64,000 nt of DNA. Source: Cercophora sp. LCS_1 (lineage: Eukaryota > Ascomycota > Sordariomycetes > Sordariales > Lasiosphaeriaceae). Of the stretch, positions 9,528 through 21,540 are shown piece after piece. A model generated the notes under the pieces. That model ran no database searches, had not been told where the DNA came from, and saw nothing but the letters and a program-made list of their open reading frames with translations. Position numbers and translations under genes: made by a program. Position 1 is the first letter of the stretch. Each line of letters starts with the position of its first letter. The stretch lies in the NCBI GenBank assembly GCA_036250225.1, contig JAPZLL010000046.1:1-64000 (forward strand). The letters run 5' to 3'.

Positions 9528-10868
9528 CTATTCCCCAGTGTTGCCCCTAGCATCGTCACGGTCAACCCCTTTGCCCTCGCCCCGGTCCCTCAGTCTTAGC
9601 TGTCCCTCAGTCTTCGCCTTCTCGTATTCGGCCAAGAGGGCGCGCTGCTTAGCAGCCACGGCTTCATCGTACCCACGGTCGTCCGGGTCTTCGAAATCGT
9701 AGTACTCATCGGTGACGTCAGCTGCGCCACAGAGGGCTGTCACCCGCAAGAGATCCCACTGCATTTCTAACAGCTCCAAACTGGGCATATGCTCATGGCG
9801 TGGTAGAAGGAATTTTTGTCCGGTCCGAATCCGCACTCCACTCTCTCGGTGTGCTAAGGTGTCGCCCCAGCGCTGATCCATCACCCCAGCTTGGTGAAGA
9901 ATGTCCATGTCTTGGCGAATGTATACATTTGGCTTCAAAATGCTTCTCTTCAGCCAATGCCACTGGACGGTAATTCCTTCGGGGGTTTCTCCAAGAGGCT
10001 TCAGGGCAAGCCTCGCGTTGTCGAACCAGAAGTGGATCTGGTGGTTCATCGAGATACCGTTCTTGGCCGACTGTGTGATACCTGCTACCTCAAAACTCCG
10101 ACGCCAAGCCATGGCCTTTTCAGGACCCCAAAATGTCGTGAGCAGGTGGTTAAGGTTTGCGAAATCCTTTTTCTCACTTGTTGCGAAGGGGAAAATATGC
10201 GCTGCGTGGGGGTCCGGCATTCCCGAAAACACACATGTGTGCCCATCTCGGTCCTTGACCTAGACTCTGTTAGGAATTAGACGATAATTATCGAGACAAA
10301 AGCTTCCTTGATCTGCGAACCCGCCTCTCGTTACTGAGCTGGAAGGAACAGGCATTCCCAGTTCGTTGAGAAGTGCCGAAGGTGCCGCTACAGGTGGAGG
10401 GGGCGGATATGCTGGCGCATTGGGAGAACGACCTTTGGGGATGTCTGTGTCGGTTAGACTGGGAAATTTGAAAAGATCGAGGGGGAAGAACGTACAAGCT
10501 CTGATTGCATTTGGTGCGAATCCCAAAGTACCAATTAGCATTGAACGTTTTGCGAAGTCGTGGACAACATCGGCTAAACCAGATTCGAGACGTATGGTAT
10601 CGAAAAAGGCGCGAATTCCCGAGACGGGCGCAACCATAAATACGGCCAACATGGTCGCATTTGGAGCTATGTTATGATGTTGGCAAATTGCGTGAAGCTC
10701 GTCGAAGAGCTCGCGCCGGGTGTCTAGCTCTGTGAGGTAGTCTCGTACTGGCTCGGCCGGGGGCGAGATGTCATTTGCGAATTTACGCATGGCACCTGGA
10801 TCTGCCAAAGCAGCTGCGTGAATGCTGTCGAGGAGCTCAGCGCCCAGCTTTGCCACTAATTGGTCCAT
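9528..10868 (-). CDS. HNH endonuclease-like protein
   Basis: Two exons (10868-10335, 10259-9528) give 421 aa. The N-terminal half is helical and unassigned, ending in a Pro-rich linker. The intron junction joins the linker to VKDRDGHTCVFSG (residues 179-191), the start of a fungal HNH module. HAAHIFPFA (about 196-204) then carries the conserved AHI-P element, and a downstream N-x-H stretch (SMNHQIHFWFDN) completes it. Fungal proteins of this layout are widespread; their substrate is not established, and a role in DNA cleavage is only inferred from the fold. The protein has no signal peptide. The C terminus is charged and ends at a TAG after which the frame stays open (see separate entry). Confidence 0.75.
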
Positions 10869-11193
10869 TGCTCGTGGTTCGTGGGAAAAGTTGTGCGGGG
10901 CGTGAGCTCGTATCTTAATTACGCATCCACTTGCGAGATGTGGGGTTCTTCTCGACCCCACGCAAAAGACCTCCTCAGTCGGGGTTTTCCTCTCGGAATC
11001 AACTACGCGCAAAAGACTTCAATAATCGCAGTTCTTCTTCCTCTTCCTTTATCTCCAGTAATTGCAATTTTTCCTCTCCTGGAAAAGGACGATATCCTTG
11101 ACGAATAGAATAGGGTCGCTCGCCCCTACGTTGACCGGTTACTTACCTCCCTCAAGACACCTTTCGAGCCTCATTAGGAGTAGCAAGGGTCTT
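10869..11193. other. intergenic
   Basis: Upstream region of the HNH-like gene (minus strand) and left flank of the HET remnant. No further feature is seen. Confidence 0.5.
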
Positions 11194-11863
11194 TGCAGAT
11201 GCGCTTGGGGGCGACTATCACGCCGGTGTTTCGGCGTCCGGGTTTGCGCATGGCTTGATGTGGCGATCAAGGGGCTTTGGTCGGCTCCCTCGAGGTCTCG
11301 ACGAGCTGCTAGGCCTTCTTCACCAGGGCCCGTATGTTGCCCCGTCTTGGAGCTGGGCAAGTCTCCGACACATCAAAATATCAACGTCGTCGGTTCCCCG
11401 TCAGCACTCCCAGTGTGCAATGGCGGTGTCTACGGAACTTTTCAGCCGCCACGAACTATTCGGAACGGCTAAAGGAGGTTAACTCGATATTGATGGGTAC
11501 ACCTGCGATATACTAGGCCTAATTACTGAAGCTTGGGTCGACTATTCAAGTTGGGAAGGTCAGCAATTTCCATCAAACGGGTTTACCCTCGAGTTGGGAG
11601 GGAACAAAATCCGTGGCTATTTGGACTACGATCTCGAAAAAAGGGAGCTCAAGGGGGCCTTCAAATTAGTTTTCATCGGCCAGATAACGGAGCAGTCTCC
11701 TGAGGGAACGGGCTCCTTTACTTTGAAAGGGCTGATTCTTCACGAGGCGCGACAAGAGGGCGTCTACTGTCGCGTTGGGATGTTCAAGACGGGACCACAC
11801 TCGAGTCTCGACATCCATGTCATATTCCGCGAGGCTCAGAGGGAAAGGGTCGTGGTTATCTGA
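11194..11863 (+). pseudogene. HET-domain protein remnant (C-terminal part only)
   Basis: The translated stretch reads as the region after the HET domain in heterokaryon-incompatibility proteins. The segment from GDYHAG through GLLHQGPYVAPSWSWAS carries the highly characteristic YVAPSWSWAS motif. The frame then breaks at a stop near 11480. A second open stretch (about 11594-11863) resumes with features of the family's C-terminal end. No N-terminal HET domain is present upstream, so this is a truncated, frame-broken relic. In intact form such proteins trigger cell death when unlike nuclei meet. Confidence 0.65.
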
Positions 11864-12692
11864 GGTCATGTAGGGGACAGACGTAGCAACGGGGAAGAGA
11901 CTTCAAGTTTGACATTGCCTTTGTCAAATATGCCCCAAGGGTCCTCTGGCATCGTTCAGTCGCCTCACATGCCACCTTGAAGTCCTTAAACCTTTTATTC
12001 CAAGAATATTTGGTGATCGGCAACTGGGAAGAACCAGTTCAAGCGACAGCAGCCGGAATAGGTGCATGACTCGTTTCTTCTGTCACCCCAAGGTCTTGGA
12101 AGAGGTCGGCTCGACCCTCTCCCGGAGCCATTTGCATCTACCCCGCCGCCTCTACCCGACCCGGTATTTTTGTTCTTCAAAAAGATGCTGATCCGATGCA
12201 GAAAGCAAGCAGGGTACCATCTTAGTGAATCTATTGGGGGAGGTTCTCCGACCGATTTTGGGTCCGTTTTCGCTCGACGGGTGCTGACCGCCATTTGCAG
12301 GTGCTTTCAGCTTTGCACCTTTGCGCTGGAGGCGCCACTCGCTTTGCGTCTTGCGTCCAGACCCCGTGCTTGGTGTCTAATAGCGCAACAACGTGCAGCT
12401 GCAGAGAAGATGAAATGGCTAGATTAACGAACCCCTGGCCAGCTGGGCAGCGGGCTGCAATGTGCGCAAACGTCCAGACCCTCTGTCTGCAGGCTGTTGG
12501 GCCCACCCGCTATCGGAAGGCGCAACGAGAACCCACGGAAGGACGGAAGGAGCAAAGGGGAAAACTGGGTCAATCGCGCTGAAAATTTGCAGAGGGAACA
12601 TGCTCCCCCTTCCCTAACATATTCGTCGCATTGCCAACGATTACAACTGTCGCAGTTCGTTACGAAGAACCCGATCTGAAGCAACATCGACC
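11864..12692. other. intergenic before the giant gene
   Basis: No gene is supported. The last 100 bases, rich in short C/T tracts, are probably promoter and leader of the large gene. Confidence 0.5.
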
Positions 12693-15600
12693 ATGGAAAG
12701 GAAAGAGGAAGAGGAGGAGCCCTCCCTGTGGGTGCAAACTGAGGAGGATATCCCGGAACTGAAGCGGAAGGGGTTGTTCTATCGCTTGCCTGGTGGGGGC
12801 GTCAACTTTGGCGTCAACGACAACTTGCTGGCGGCGTACTGCAAGCCAGGCGACCTTTACGTGGAGCTCAGTCAGAAGCTTTGCGGGACCATGGCCTTAT
12901 CCTTGGCCAAAGAAGCCGACCAGGAGGTCGAAAGGCTCGAGTACCCGATCTACTTGTCGCTTACATTCCTGAAAGACACGAGCCAACCGGACTTGAAAGT
13001 GCATTACGATTGGCGCACAAAGCGACGCATTGATGGTAATAGCGGAAAGATCGAGATTGAGAAGGGGGAAGTCGGGGGGGAGAAGAAAGACAGCCAAGAG
13101 CATGAATCTTACGAGAAGTGGAAAGCCAACTACTCGCAGCATCGCACCTTGAGAGCTGAGGCGGTGGTTAGGCGAGGCGGGTTTCAGATGCCAGTTCGGC
13201 TTGTAGATGGCCGAGCGAAGTTTGTCGAGCTGGTCGATCGCTTCGCCGCTATACTCAACGATAGGCACTGGAAGTCTCTCTTTACGGCGGGAACGTCGCT
13301 CTGGAAGTTCGACGGTCACACTGCTTCCAGTCGCTCGATTGACAGATATGTCACAGTCTACATCGAACCATGGCTTTGGGAAAACTTCCATTTCAAGGGT
13401 GTTAGGTTCGAAAATGTGGAGGCAGCATTCAGCGAACTCAAGTCGAAGAAAAAGAAGTTGAAAGCGAAATACGTTATGAGACTACCTGAGGGTGCCAGAG
13501 AGAACTCTGGCAATTGGCGTTTGGTGAGATTCTCTCGGAAGCTAACCCGTCACACCACTCCTGTCATGGGCTTTTTTTTTTTTCACTAATCCTTGGCGTC
13601 TACTCAGGTTTCGAGGAACCCATTTTGCTTTTACGAGACATGGATGAGCACGGCCGATTTCGCGGAATGCATCCGCCAAGAGAGGATCCTCCCAGAAATG
13701 ACGAAGGAGATTGAGACGTACCTTGTGAAGCTTCAGAAAAAAATGAAACCCACTGAGAAGGATGATAAGATCATGGAGCGGCTCAAAGGCAAAGAGGGCA
13801 CAATCCGCACTCAAATTGGGGAAAAAGGAAGAAACGGCATCATCGGTCTGTCAGCCAACAGAATGAAGCCGCCCAAACGTGAGAGCAACCAGAACACCGT
13901 CATGGGGGTTCCGGCTCCAGATGTGAGTTTCCGCCCTTTTATCTCGTCTGTGCTTTGTGTTGATCTTCTGTTTCCCTGTATGATGCTGACTGGACCACAC
14001 TGGCCAAGATTGCCAAGGACGCTTTCAAATGGGACCCAAAGGATCCCTCAAGCAGCAGCAACAATATCGCAGAGGTATGTTTAGCGACACCCTCGCCCAG
14101 TCTCAGGGCCAGTCGAAGCTAACTACATCATATCGTTGCCGGCATCACAGTGGCTTCACATCAGCGCATATGCATACGGTGGGTTGATGAACGAGAAAGA
14201 GGCCTGGCTTACCAGCCAGATACAAACGAACCTCATTTTTGGGACCTCCGAGACGAACTCGTTGATGTTCAGGTAACTTCTCCTTCGCTTCGGCAGGTCT
14301 GGTCTGGCCCGACCAAAGTTTAAGTTTGGCCGTTAACCGTCAAAGACACGAGATGGCTTGGATGACACTTTTCAAGATGGAGCAGGATTACAGAAGCATG
14401 GCCAAACCTGGAGATTTTGATTCTCGGGACGTAACAGGGAGTCTGAATTATAATGAGGGGTTCGGGTCCGGGAAAGATCTGGAACGGTGGCAACAATTCT
14501 CACGACACGCACCTTGGCTTGTTCGCGAACTCTCTTACAGCATGTCCATGGACGGGAAGTCTCAACTCTTGGACAATAATGCCATGGGAACTATTGATTC
14601 CTTTTTTGCGTTCAAACGGCCATTTTTCACGACTGGGGAAGCGATAGTCGATATTGCTCTGCTAAAGGGCGTCTACGACGAGAGGATGGGACAAGTGGGA
14701 GCCAAAAACGAAGAAGAAACGCCGGAGAAGAAGAAGGTCTTCAACCCAAAGAAGGGGACAAACCATCTTGCCGTGTTGGAGGATCTTGTCCCGCCGGGAG
14801 TTGGCAAAGCCAGCGTGCAGGATCCGTCCACGGCATACCCCGGTCCTCTCTCTCAGCTTGAGCAGCAACTCACGTCTGCCGACAACATTGGCCAACTCGA
14901 CTCCCTCGACAACCTCGTCCTCCACTGCACGGGATTTCGCGAGTCCTTGATCCCGGAGCCCACTGCTCCAGTCAGCGCCACCACCGCCTTTTCTGAGATG
15001 AAGGTCTCTAAAAGATCCGCTCCCTCACGCAAGATCTCGGTCGACACCCCCAAGCAATACCACGTCCCGGAACACGTCACCATTACAATCGGAGGCCTAC
15101 CCCTGCGCAACATCTCGCTGGTCATCTGCAACGCCCAAGGCCAATATGTCGACCTCCCTGTCGTCCTCCGCACCATCAACACCCCGGCAACACACACAGG
15201 GCTCCTCCTCACCCCGTCCACCACGACCACCCCGCCCATCCTCGTCCTGTCTGCGTCCTCCCCACACCCAGACATCCAGCTCGTCGGCTCACCGCTCGCC
15301 TCTCCAGACCACGTCGTCGACCTGGCCACCCAAACCTCCTCAACTGAGTTCCAAACCTCTCTCGTCCCGTCTTACATCCTCAAAGGTACCGTCGCCTCTG
15401 TCTTCGGCATCCCTTTTCTCAACGGAACACTCTACGCCTTTCATTCATCCTCTTCACCCCTTCCCACCCAGGAAATCCTCCAGCTCGACCTCCTCGACAG
15501 CCCAGCCCCGCTCACCAAGCTCCTCCCGTTCCTCCCCGATTCTATCAGCGAGAACATCCCCCTCAAAAACATCCAGTTCACCTACTCCCCCGATGTCGAC

Positions 15601-18600
15601 GACTTTTTGAATCCCGTTGGGTTGTGTATAGAGGCGGACCTCACGTTCACCGGTCCGTTGTTACGTCCCGTGGGGGAGTCAATCGAGTGGTTGTTTCGCG
15701 ACCACAAGGATAAACCGCCCACTGGTCTGCATATTGCTGCGAGGCTGAGCAGGGAACGGGACTGGAGCCGGTTGCCGGAGGTGGGTGGATTCAAGATGCG
15801 AGGGGAGTTGGGAATCAAAGGGGAGAGGATGGAGCTGTGGCTGGGGGATGTGCTGAACTTCAGGAAGCTGGGTGTTGAGATTACTTTGAGCCAGGGGATG
15901 CGGATGAATGGAGACGGGGTACCAAAGCCATCGTGGGAGGTTGGATGGGGCTTGTTTGGGGAGCTGGAGATTCATGGGATTCCAGGCATGATTTTGCCTT
16001 TAGAGGTGAGATATCGGTTGGAAAAGATGGGAGATTTGTGTTATTTGAGGATGATGTTGGCTTCAGGAAGCTGGAAGAGCGTGTTTGGGATTGAGAAGCT
16101 TGATGTGGGTTTTGTCCGCTGTGTTGTCGTTGGGGTACTAGCTTACACGGAACCGGGCAGATCACCGCGGTCGAGTTCAACACGTCGTTTCGGACGACGG
16201 CGCTCAGGGAGTCTTTCGCCATTGGGGTGAGTGGGTTCATGAAGTTTGGGGATGCGGACATCTTCTTGAGCGGGCATTATTCCAAAGGCAGGTTTTTGGC
16301 ATCAATAGCTCCCTCACACACAGTTGCTGACGTCAGGTGCTTCATCACAGCCGAAACGTGCTTCGAGGCCGAGATTGGAAACATGACATGGGCGGATGTC
16401 ATGAAGGCATACAGACAACTCATGGGCAAGCCAGTTGAGGAGCCCGAGCACGACCCCAACATCAAGTTTGAGCAGATCTCACTCAGGCTGTCCACTAAGG
16501 GCTTCGCCCTGAGAGGTAAAGTGTCATTCAACGACAAGACTAGCGTCCACGGCTACGTCACATTCGGCGAAGAAGGTCTCGCTATCGGCGGTGGGATCGC
16601 AGACTTTACTGTTCCGGGGGCCGAGATCGAGATCGGAAACGCCGAGCTCGATATTTTCATTGGTGCCAAAGACAGCGGCAAGGACAGCGGCAAGGGTGTT
16701 GGCCGTCCAACAAAATTTGCCCTCAAAGGCATGATCGAGTTTCAGGGCATCAAGTTTGCGGCAGGGCTGGAAGCCAGCACAGATGGGTCCTCTGACTCTC
16801 GCAGGTGGATCGTCTACGGTAGCTACCAAAAGGAACTTCGACTGTCGGATCTCAAGGCTGCCAAGCATCTCAAGGGCACTAGTCTTGACATTGCGCTCAA
16901 GAGCGTGGCTGTCATTGCGTCAAACGAAAAAGGGACCTGGATCAACCCAGTCAGCGAGATTCAGTACCCCGTGGTCAAAGGTATGCCATCTCCTCCGTTG
17001 TCGGTCGGTCATGTGTGCTGACAATGCTCCTCGCCATGCCAGGGATCTCCCTGTTTGCCTCGATTGAACCGCTCGATGCAATTAACGAACTTGCCAAGGG
17101 CAAGAAGGTGGACGACTTGATGCTGATTGCATCCATTAACCCCAGTGATGGCGTGGTTTCTGTGGGCATTCAATTGCCAGAAGCTATCGGTGTAGGTTCC
17201 GGCACATTGACAGTGACGTTCGCTGACTCCCTTGTTCAGATCGAGATGGGCGACATTGCAGAGATTAAGAAGTTCAGCGTGGGCATCAATATCTCTAGCA
17301 ACCCATATTTGGCACTCAGATGCGATGTAAAGGTCAAAATGGGGAAACAGCCGGATTTGACGCTGCATGCCAAGTTCGAAGCCAGTGCTACATCAGCCAA
17401 GGGCTCGCTGTGAGTATCCTCCTCCCGTCTCTATGTTTCGGGCTTGGGTGAATTCAGGTCTCTGATTCGGCTGGTAGGTGGCTGGATGAAAACGTCCCCT
17501 GGAAGAACCCCTATGGCGTGAGCGACCAAGTCGAAATCCACGGGCTGGGAGCCGGCATCGGCTTTAGCTATGCCACTGTGTTTGCAACAGGACCTTCGTA
17601 AGTTCCCACTAACACTCAATCCCACCAACTAACACCCCCCGTTCTTCAGGGAACTAGCCTTCAAAGGCGAAGCTCACTGCGGCAAAAATCTCAAACTCTC
17701 CGCAACCACCCTAGTCTCGAATAACCCTGCTGTTCAACTCCTCGAGCTCAAACTTGACGGGCTCAATGTCTCCAAGGTCATCCGCTTCGCTGGCGAACTC
17801 GCCGACTCTTCCACTCTCCGTGACCTCCAACTCCGCGAGGACCTGCTCGTCTTCAAAATAGCCGGCTTGTACTTCTCGACGGGCGTCGAAGTCTTCGACA
17901 AGACTTACCCGGCTGGGATGTCAGCCAGGGGGGGCATCACCGTCCTCGGAAAAGACGCCGATTTCACCGCAAGTGTCGGAAAGAAGGGATTCGAGCTCAA
18001 AGGCAACGTGGATCCATTCGTCATTGGCCCGCTGGAAGTCCGGTCCGCGAGCGGTGCGCCCAGGGCAAAGCTGGAGATTGAAATGACGACGAGGAAGCAA
18101 GCCGTGTTGATCGACGGAGTGGTCGCCATTCGTGGCTCCGACGGGAAGAAGGGAATAGAGTTGGGCGCGTTGGTCGACGCCAAGGTAAACCCGGTTGGAT
18201 TCGACGTTTGGGTGTTTGTCAAATTTGGGGACAAGATCAACTTTGACCTCAAGGCTGTGGCCAAGAAGGTGCCAAAGGACTTGCGTAGGTTGGCAGAGGC
18301 CGAGGTCAAGTTTGAGCTGCTCCTAGATGGGGATGTGCTTGAGGCTTTCTGTGACGGCGTGCTTGGGTTCTTGGACGAGCTGCAGAATCTTGCGACGGCG
18401 TCGGCGGAAGCGCTCGAGACGGGGTTGCAGTGGCGCTTGGACGAGGTCTCGCGGGAGGTAGAGGCTCGTTCAAAGCAACTGGAGGCGTTGCGGGCAAGGG
18501 TGAAGGAGAAACAGGAGGAACGAGATAGATTGATGGCTGAGGCGGAAAAGGCTCGGATGAGTGCAGAGAAGGAGATTGAGGACCTGAAGCGCGAATTTGA

Positions 18601-19811
18601 TGGCGCTGTTGCTAACAAAGACAGCATCAAGGCCCAGCTCGAGGAAAAGGTCGAGCAGGCGAAGCTTGATCGAAAGGCTGCCGAGGCAAGAAAGTGCCGG
18701 GAGTACGACGCCGAGCTGAAAAAGGCGACGGAGGAGCAGGACAGGACCCAACGTGAGAAGAGCGACCTGGAGGGACAGAAGAAGCTCAGGTACGGCGACG
18801 TTATGACGGCGATCACGGCTTTGGAGAGTAAACTGAAGGGCTATAAGAGTGAGTGCCCGTCCTGCTAGAGCTCGCGGTGCGTTGTTTTACTAACCGACAT
18901 CTTTCTCTCGCAGCGGAACTCGACGGTCATCGGAACGCTTTGAACTTTGCGGAAAACAGCCTCGACCGTCTAGGCCCCTTTGACAAAGCACTTGCAGTGA
19001 GTATTGCTGATTCTCCGCCCGTCCGGGGCGAGGCTAATACGTGAGATAGAAGCTGGGACTCAGGGGGTTGAGAGAGTTGGTTAACACGGCGGAGAAGAAG
19101 GTCACCGAATGCCAAAACGACGTCCGGAACACAAAGAGAGCACTGGAGACCCCAGCCTTCCAGGCCCTCGAAATCGATATTGGCGTGTCTGTGGCCCAAT
19201 ATAACAAGGCGACCAACATGCTTGACGGTCTTCGAAACCAAGGGGTAGAGGGATTCATCAAGGCCACCCTGAAGGACGAAGACGCTGAGATTGCCAAGCG
19301 AAAGCGCGAGCTCGACGCCCAAATGGCTGGGAATTCCAAGCTGATGACGGCCATCCAGGAAGCCCAGGCCAAATTGGACTCGAGAAAGCCAGACTTGCTA
19401 AGAATTATCGAAGAGGAGGATGCCAAGGTCGCGAAAGCAAAGGATGATCTCATGCTTCGGGACCTCGAAGAAAAGTTGACGTCGGCAAGGCAGGAGGAAT
19501 CAGAGAAGCGAATGCAAAAGGAACTCATTGGGGCTGGCGCGAAGCTGATTCAAGAGGAGGTCGGCAAGGGGACGGCCAAGGCCAGAGCCTTGGTTCAGGG
19601 GCTGAAGCAGATTGAAATCAGGATTAAGCGTGTCTTCATCGAGGCGGACGGGCAGAAGCTGATCCAGGGAGGGGCCATGGAGTTTAGTGTGATGGTTGAG
19701 TACAAGGGACATCACTTTCCTGTCGAGGAGAAGTGGGCGCCGCTTCAGAAGCCGGCGGAGTTGTATAGGGATCTGATGAAGAAGGTGCTAGAGAAGGTGA
19801 AGGAGGTGTAG
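12693..19811 (+). CDS. very large protein of unknown family, beta-rich with coiled-coil C terminus
   Basis: Eleven predicted exons: 12693-13523, 13608-13922, 14009-14074, 14151-14272, 14346-16104, 16161-16980, 17043-17409, 17478-17597, 17650-18848, 18914-18996, 19050-19811. All joins keep frame, giving 2,147 aa. A 45-nt in-frame GT-AG stretch at 16292-16336 may be a further intron. The N-terminal third is globular and charged. From about residue 690 to 1700 the sequence alternates hydrophobic beta strands with Gly turns (for example GYVTFGEEGLAIGGG, GLGAGIGFSYATVF). Two long coiled coils (about 1710-1865 and 1895-2060) precede a short C-terminal domain. No signal peptide, transmembrane segment or catalytic motif is apparent. 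I cannot place it in a family. The repeating strand pattern could form a long beta structure for lipid or partner binding; that is conjecture. Confidence 0.8.
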
Positions 19812-20334
19812 ACGTTGCGCATCTACATTCATGACAAGGCAAGCTAGGGAAAGCTAGACGAGGAATATAGCATGACGTTTGTTGGGAAATCACCAGGCGA
19901 AAAGGCACAAGGCATCCGGAATAATAGTTGAGGCCTCTGGATGTCACCAAGGCCATCGAATTATATTTGTATCTTCAGCTCAATTACCCGAATTCCATGG
20001 GTAATCTCTGCGAGTTCATGTCGTATGAATGCCGCGACACTCTTTTACATCTCTCTATGTACTATCCCCCCGTGGTTCCCTTCCCTGCTGCCTGTTTGCC
20101 TGCCCGTTTGCTCGGCGTTACAAAGTCTGCGAGGCCATGTCAGAAGGCGCTTATTTGATTTATATTTGCCTTGCTTATTACCTTGCGTCTGTCCTTTTCT
20201 GCTGGTACCGGTGAAACTCCATGTCCTTTTTCTCTTAGTGATGGAAAGGTCAAATCCAAGTAACCTAATATCATCCTTGTTGTCTAGAATCTATCAACTT
20301 TCCGTTTCTCTCTGGGCCAGCTCATGCTTGCTGC
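19812..20334. other. intergenic
   Basis: 3' flank of the giant gene, T-rich; nothing else supported. Confidence 0.5.
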
Positions 20335-20690
20335 CTAGGCCGCATTCTTGTCGTCAATCTGAATCCTGTTAGCGATGGATCAAACTTCGGGGTGGTCAAA
20401 AACATAATTAGTGTACATGCTACCTCCTTCGTAGCATCCGAAATCTCTTGCGTAAGACGGTTCAGAGCGGGTAGGCCCATCACTGTCGGGAACGCATACT
20501 GTGCTGGGCCCTGGCAATACGAGTCCCAGAAGAGGGGGGGAATGTGGTTTGCCAGGCCGACCATCTTCAGCTATTCCAGGCGATGGCGTTCCGTCACGAA
20601 CAGCTTCTCGGGGTTGGTATTAATGACATACAGTTCACGGCTGGCAATTACCACCGGTTGCCGCACCTAATTACCTCTCCAGTGTCATAG
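20335..20690 (-). pseudogene. decayed protein-coding fragment
   Basis: On the minus strand a coherent protein-like stretch reads VIASRELYVINTNPEKLF... and then, after a TAG, LKMVGLANHIPPLFWDSYCQ and onward. A well-formed intron (GTAGCATG to GATTCAG) joins it to a natural-looking end, IDDKNAA-stop. The single TAG at 20571-20573 breaks an otherwise continuous frame, most simply where a Tyr codon stood. No upstream exons or start codon can be found. I do not recognise the family. It is either a relic of a lost gene or the 3' end of one whose 5' part is gone. Confidence 0.45.
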
Positions 20691-20735
20691 CCGCGCCCAG
20701 TCGCATGGCAATATGCCAACTTGAAGTTGAAACAT

Positions 20736-21540
20736 GGGATTAACAGTGGCAACAAGCAAAGGGCTAAGGGTTTATATTTCTAAAATGGCACTTTGATGTA
20801 TCTGAATGATAATGGTGATAATTGGGTGACATTTTTTGAATGACTCTTTCCGGGTCTTTCCATGGGCGTTTTGTATGATTGAGGCACCTTCCCTTCCTCC
20901 GTCTCGAGTCAAAAATTTCTCAAAAATCTGCGACCACGTCAGTACTTTAGGTGTTTATTTAACACACGCTCAGCATTTTGTCTTACCTGCTTGCCACCTG
21001 TCCCTTGCGTTGGTCACGCCCAAACTTCATTTTCTCCTCCTTCTTCGACTGAAAAGTGAAAAAAAAAAAAAAAAAAAAACAAGCAATGTGCGGCTTGTTC
21101 TGGGTACATAACCCATTGGCTTTCTGTTGCGCTTTGGTGTCACCCCATGCTTAACCGCCTAGGCGGTGTTCACGTCTACGGCCTGAAATCTTGTTAGTAC
21201 CTTACTTGATCTAACGACGGGAATCACGCGATGGATGGAACATGTCACCCCCGTAGACGCAGTGTTCAAATCCGTGAGAGGAAAAAAATCCCGAGATTAC
21301 GGATTGACGCAAAAAATTTTTAGCGCATCGTAATTGGGTACTACCTAAGTAAGGTAGCTAAGGGAAGCGAAGTACATAATAATTGCCAGTCAAAGTGTTT
21401 TTTTTTCTTGGCCCCCAGCGTTGTCCAAGCTTGCAGGGTGGAAAGGTCACTGAAATCAAAACTTTTTGGGCGGCACAAACCATGAACATGTGACATGGAA
21501 ACTGAACCCCCCCCCCCCCCGGTTGCATCATTGCCCAAGT
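20736..21540. other. intergenic with poly-A and poly-C tracts
   Basis: Holds a 21-base A run (21059-21079) and a 14-base C run (21507-21520). No gene is supported. A GTTCAAATCC near 21262 resembles a tRNA B box, but there is no A box or cloverleaf. Confidence 0.5.

Noticed and set aside
10335..10500. A possible 47-nt intron (GTTCTT..ACACAG) within exon 1 of the HNH-like gene
   Set aside because: Splicing would shift the frame away from the well-supported junction to the HNH module, and the donor is non-canonical.
21225..21310. GTTCAAATCC resembling a tRNA B box
   Set aside because: No A box at the right distance and the flanks do not form a T stem or acceptor stem.
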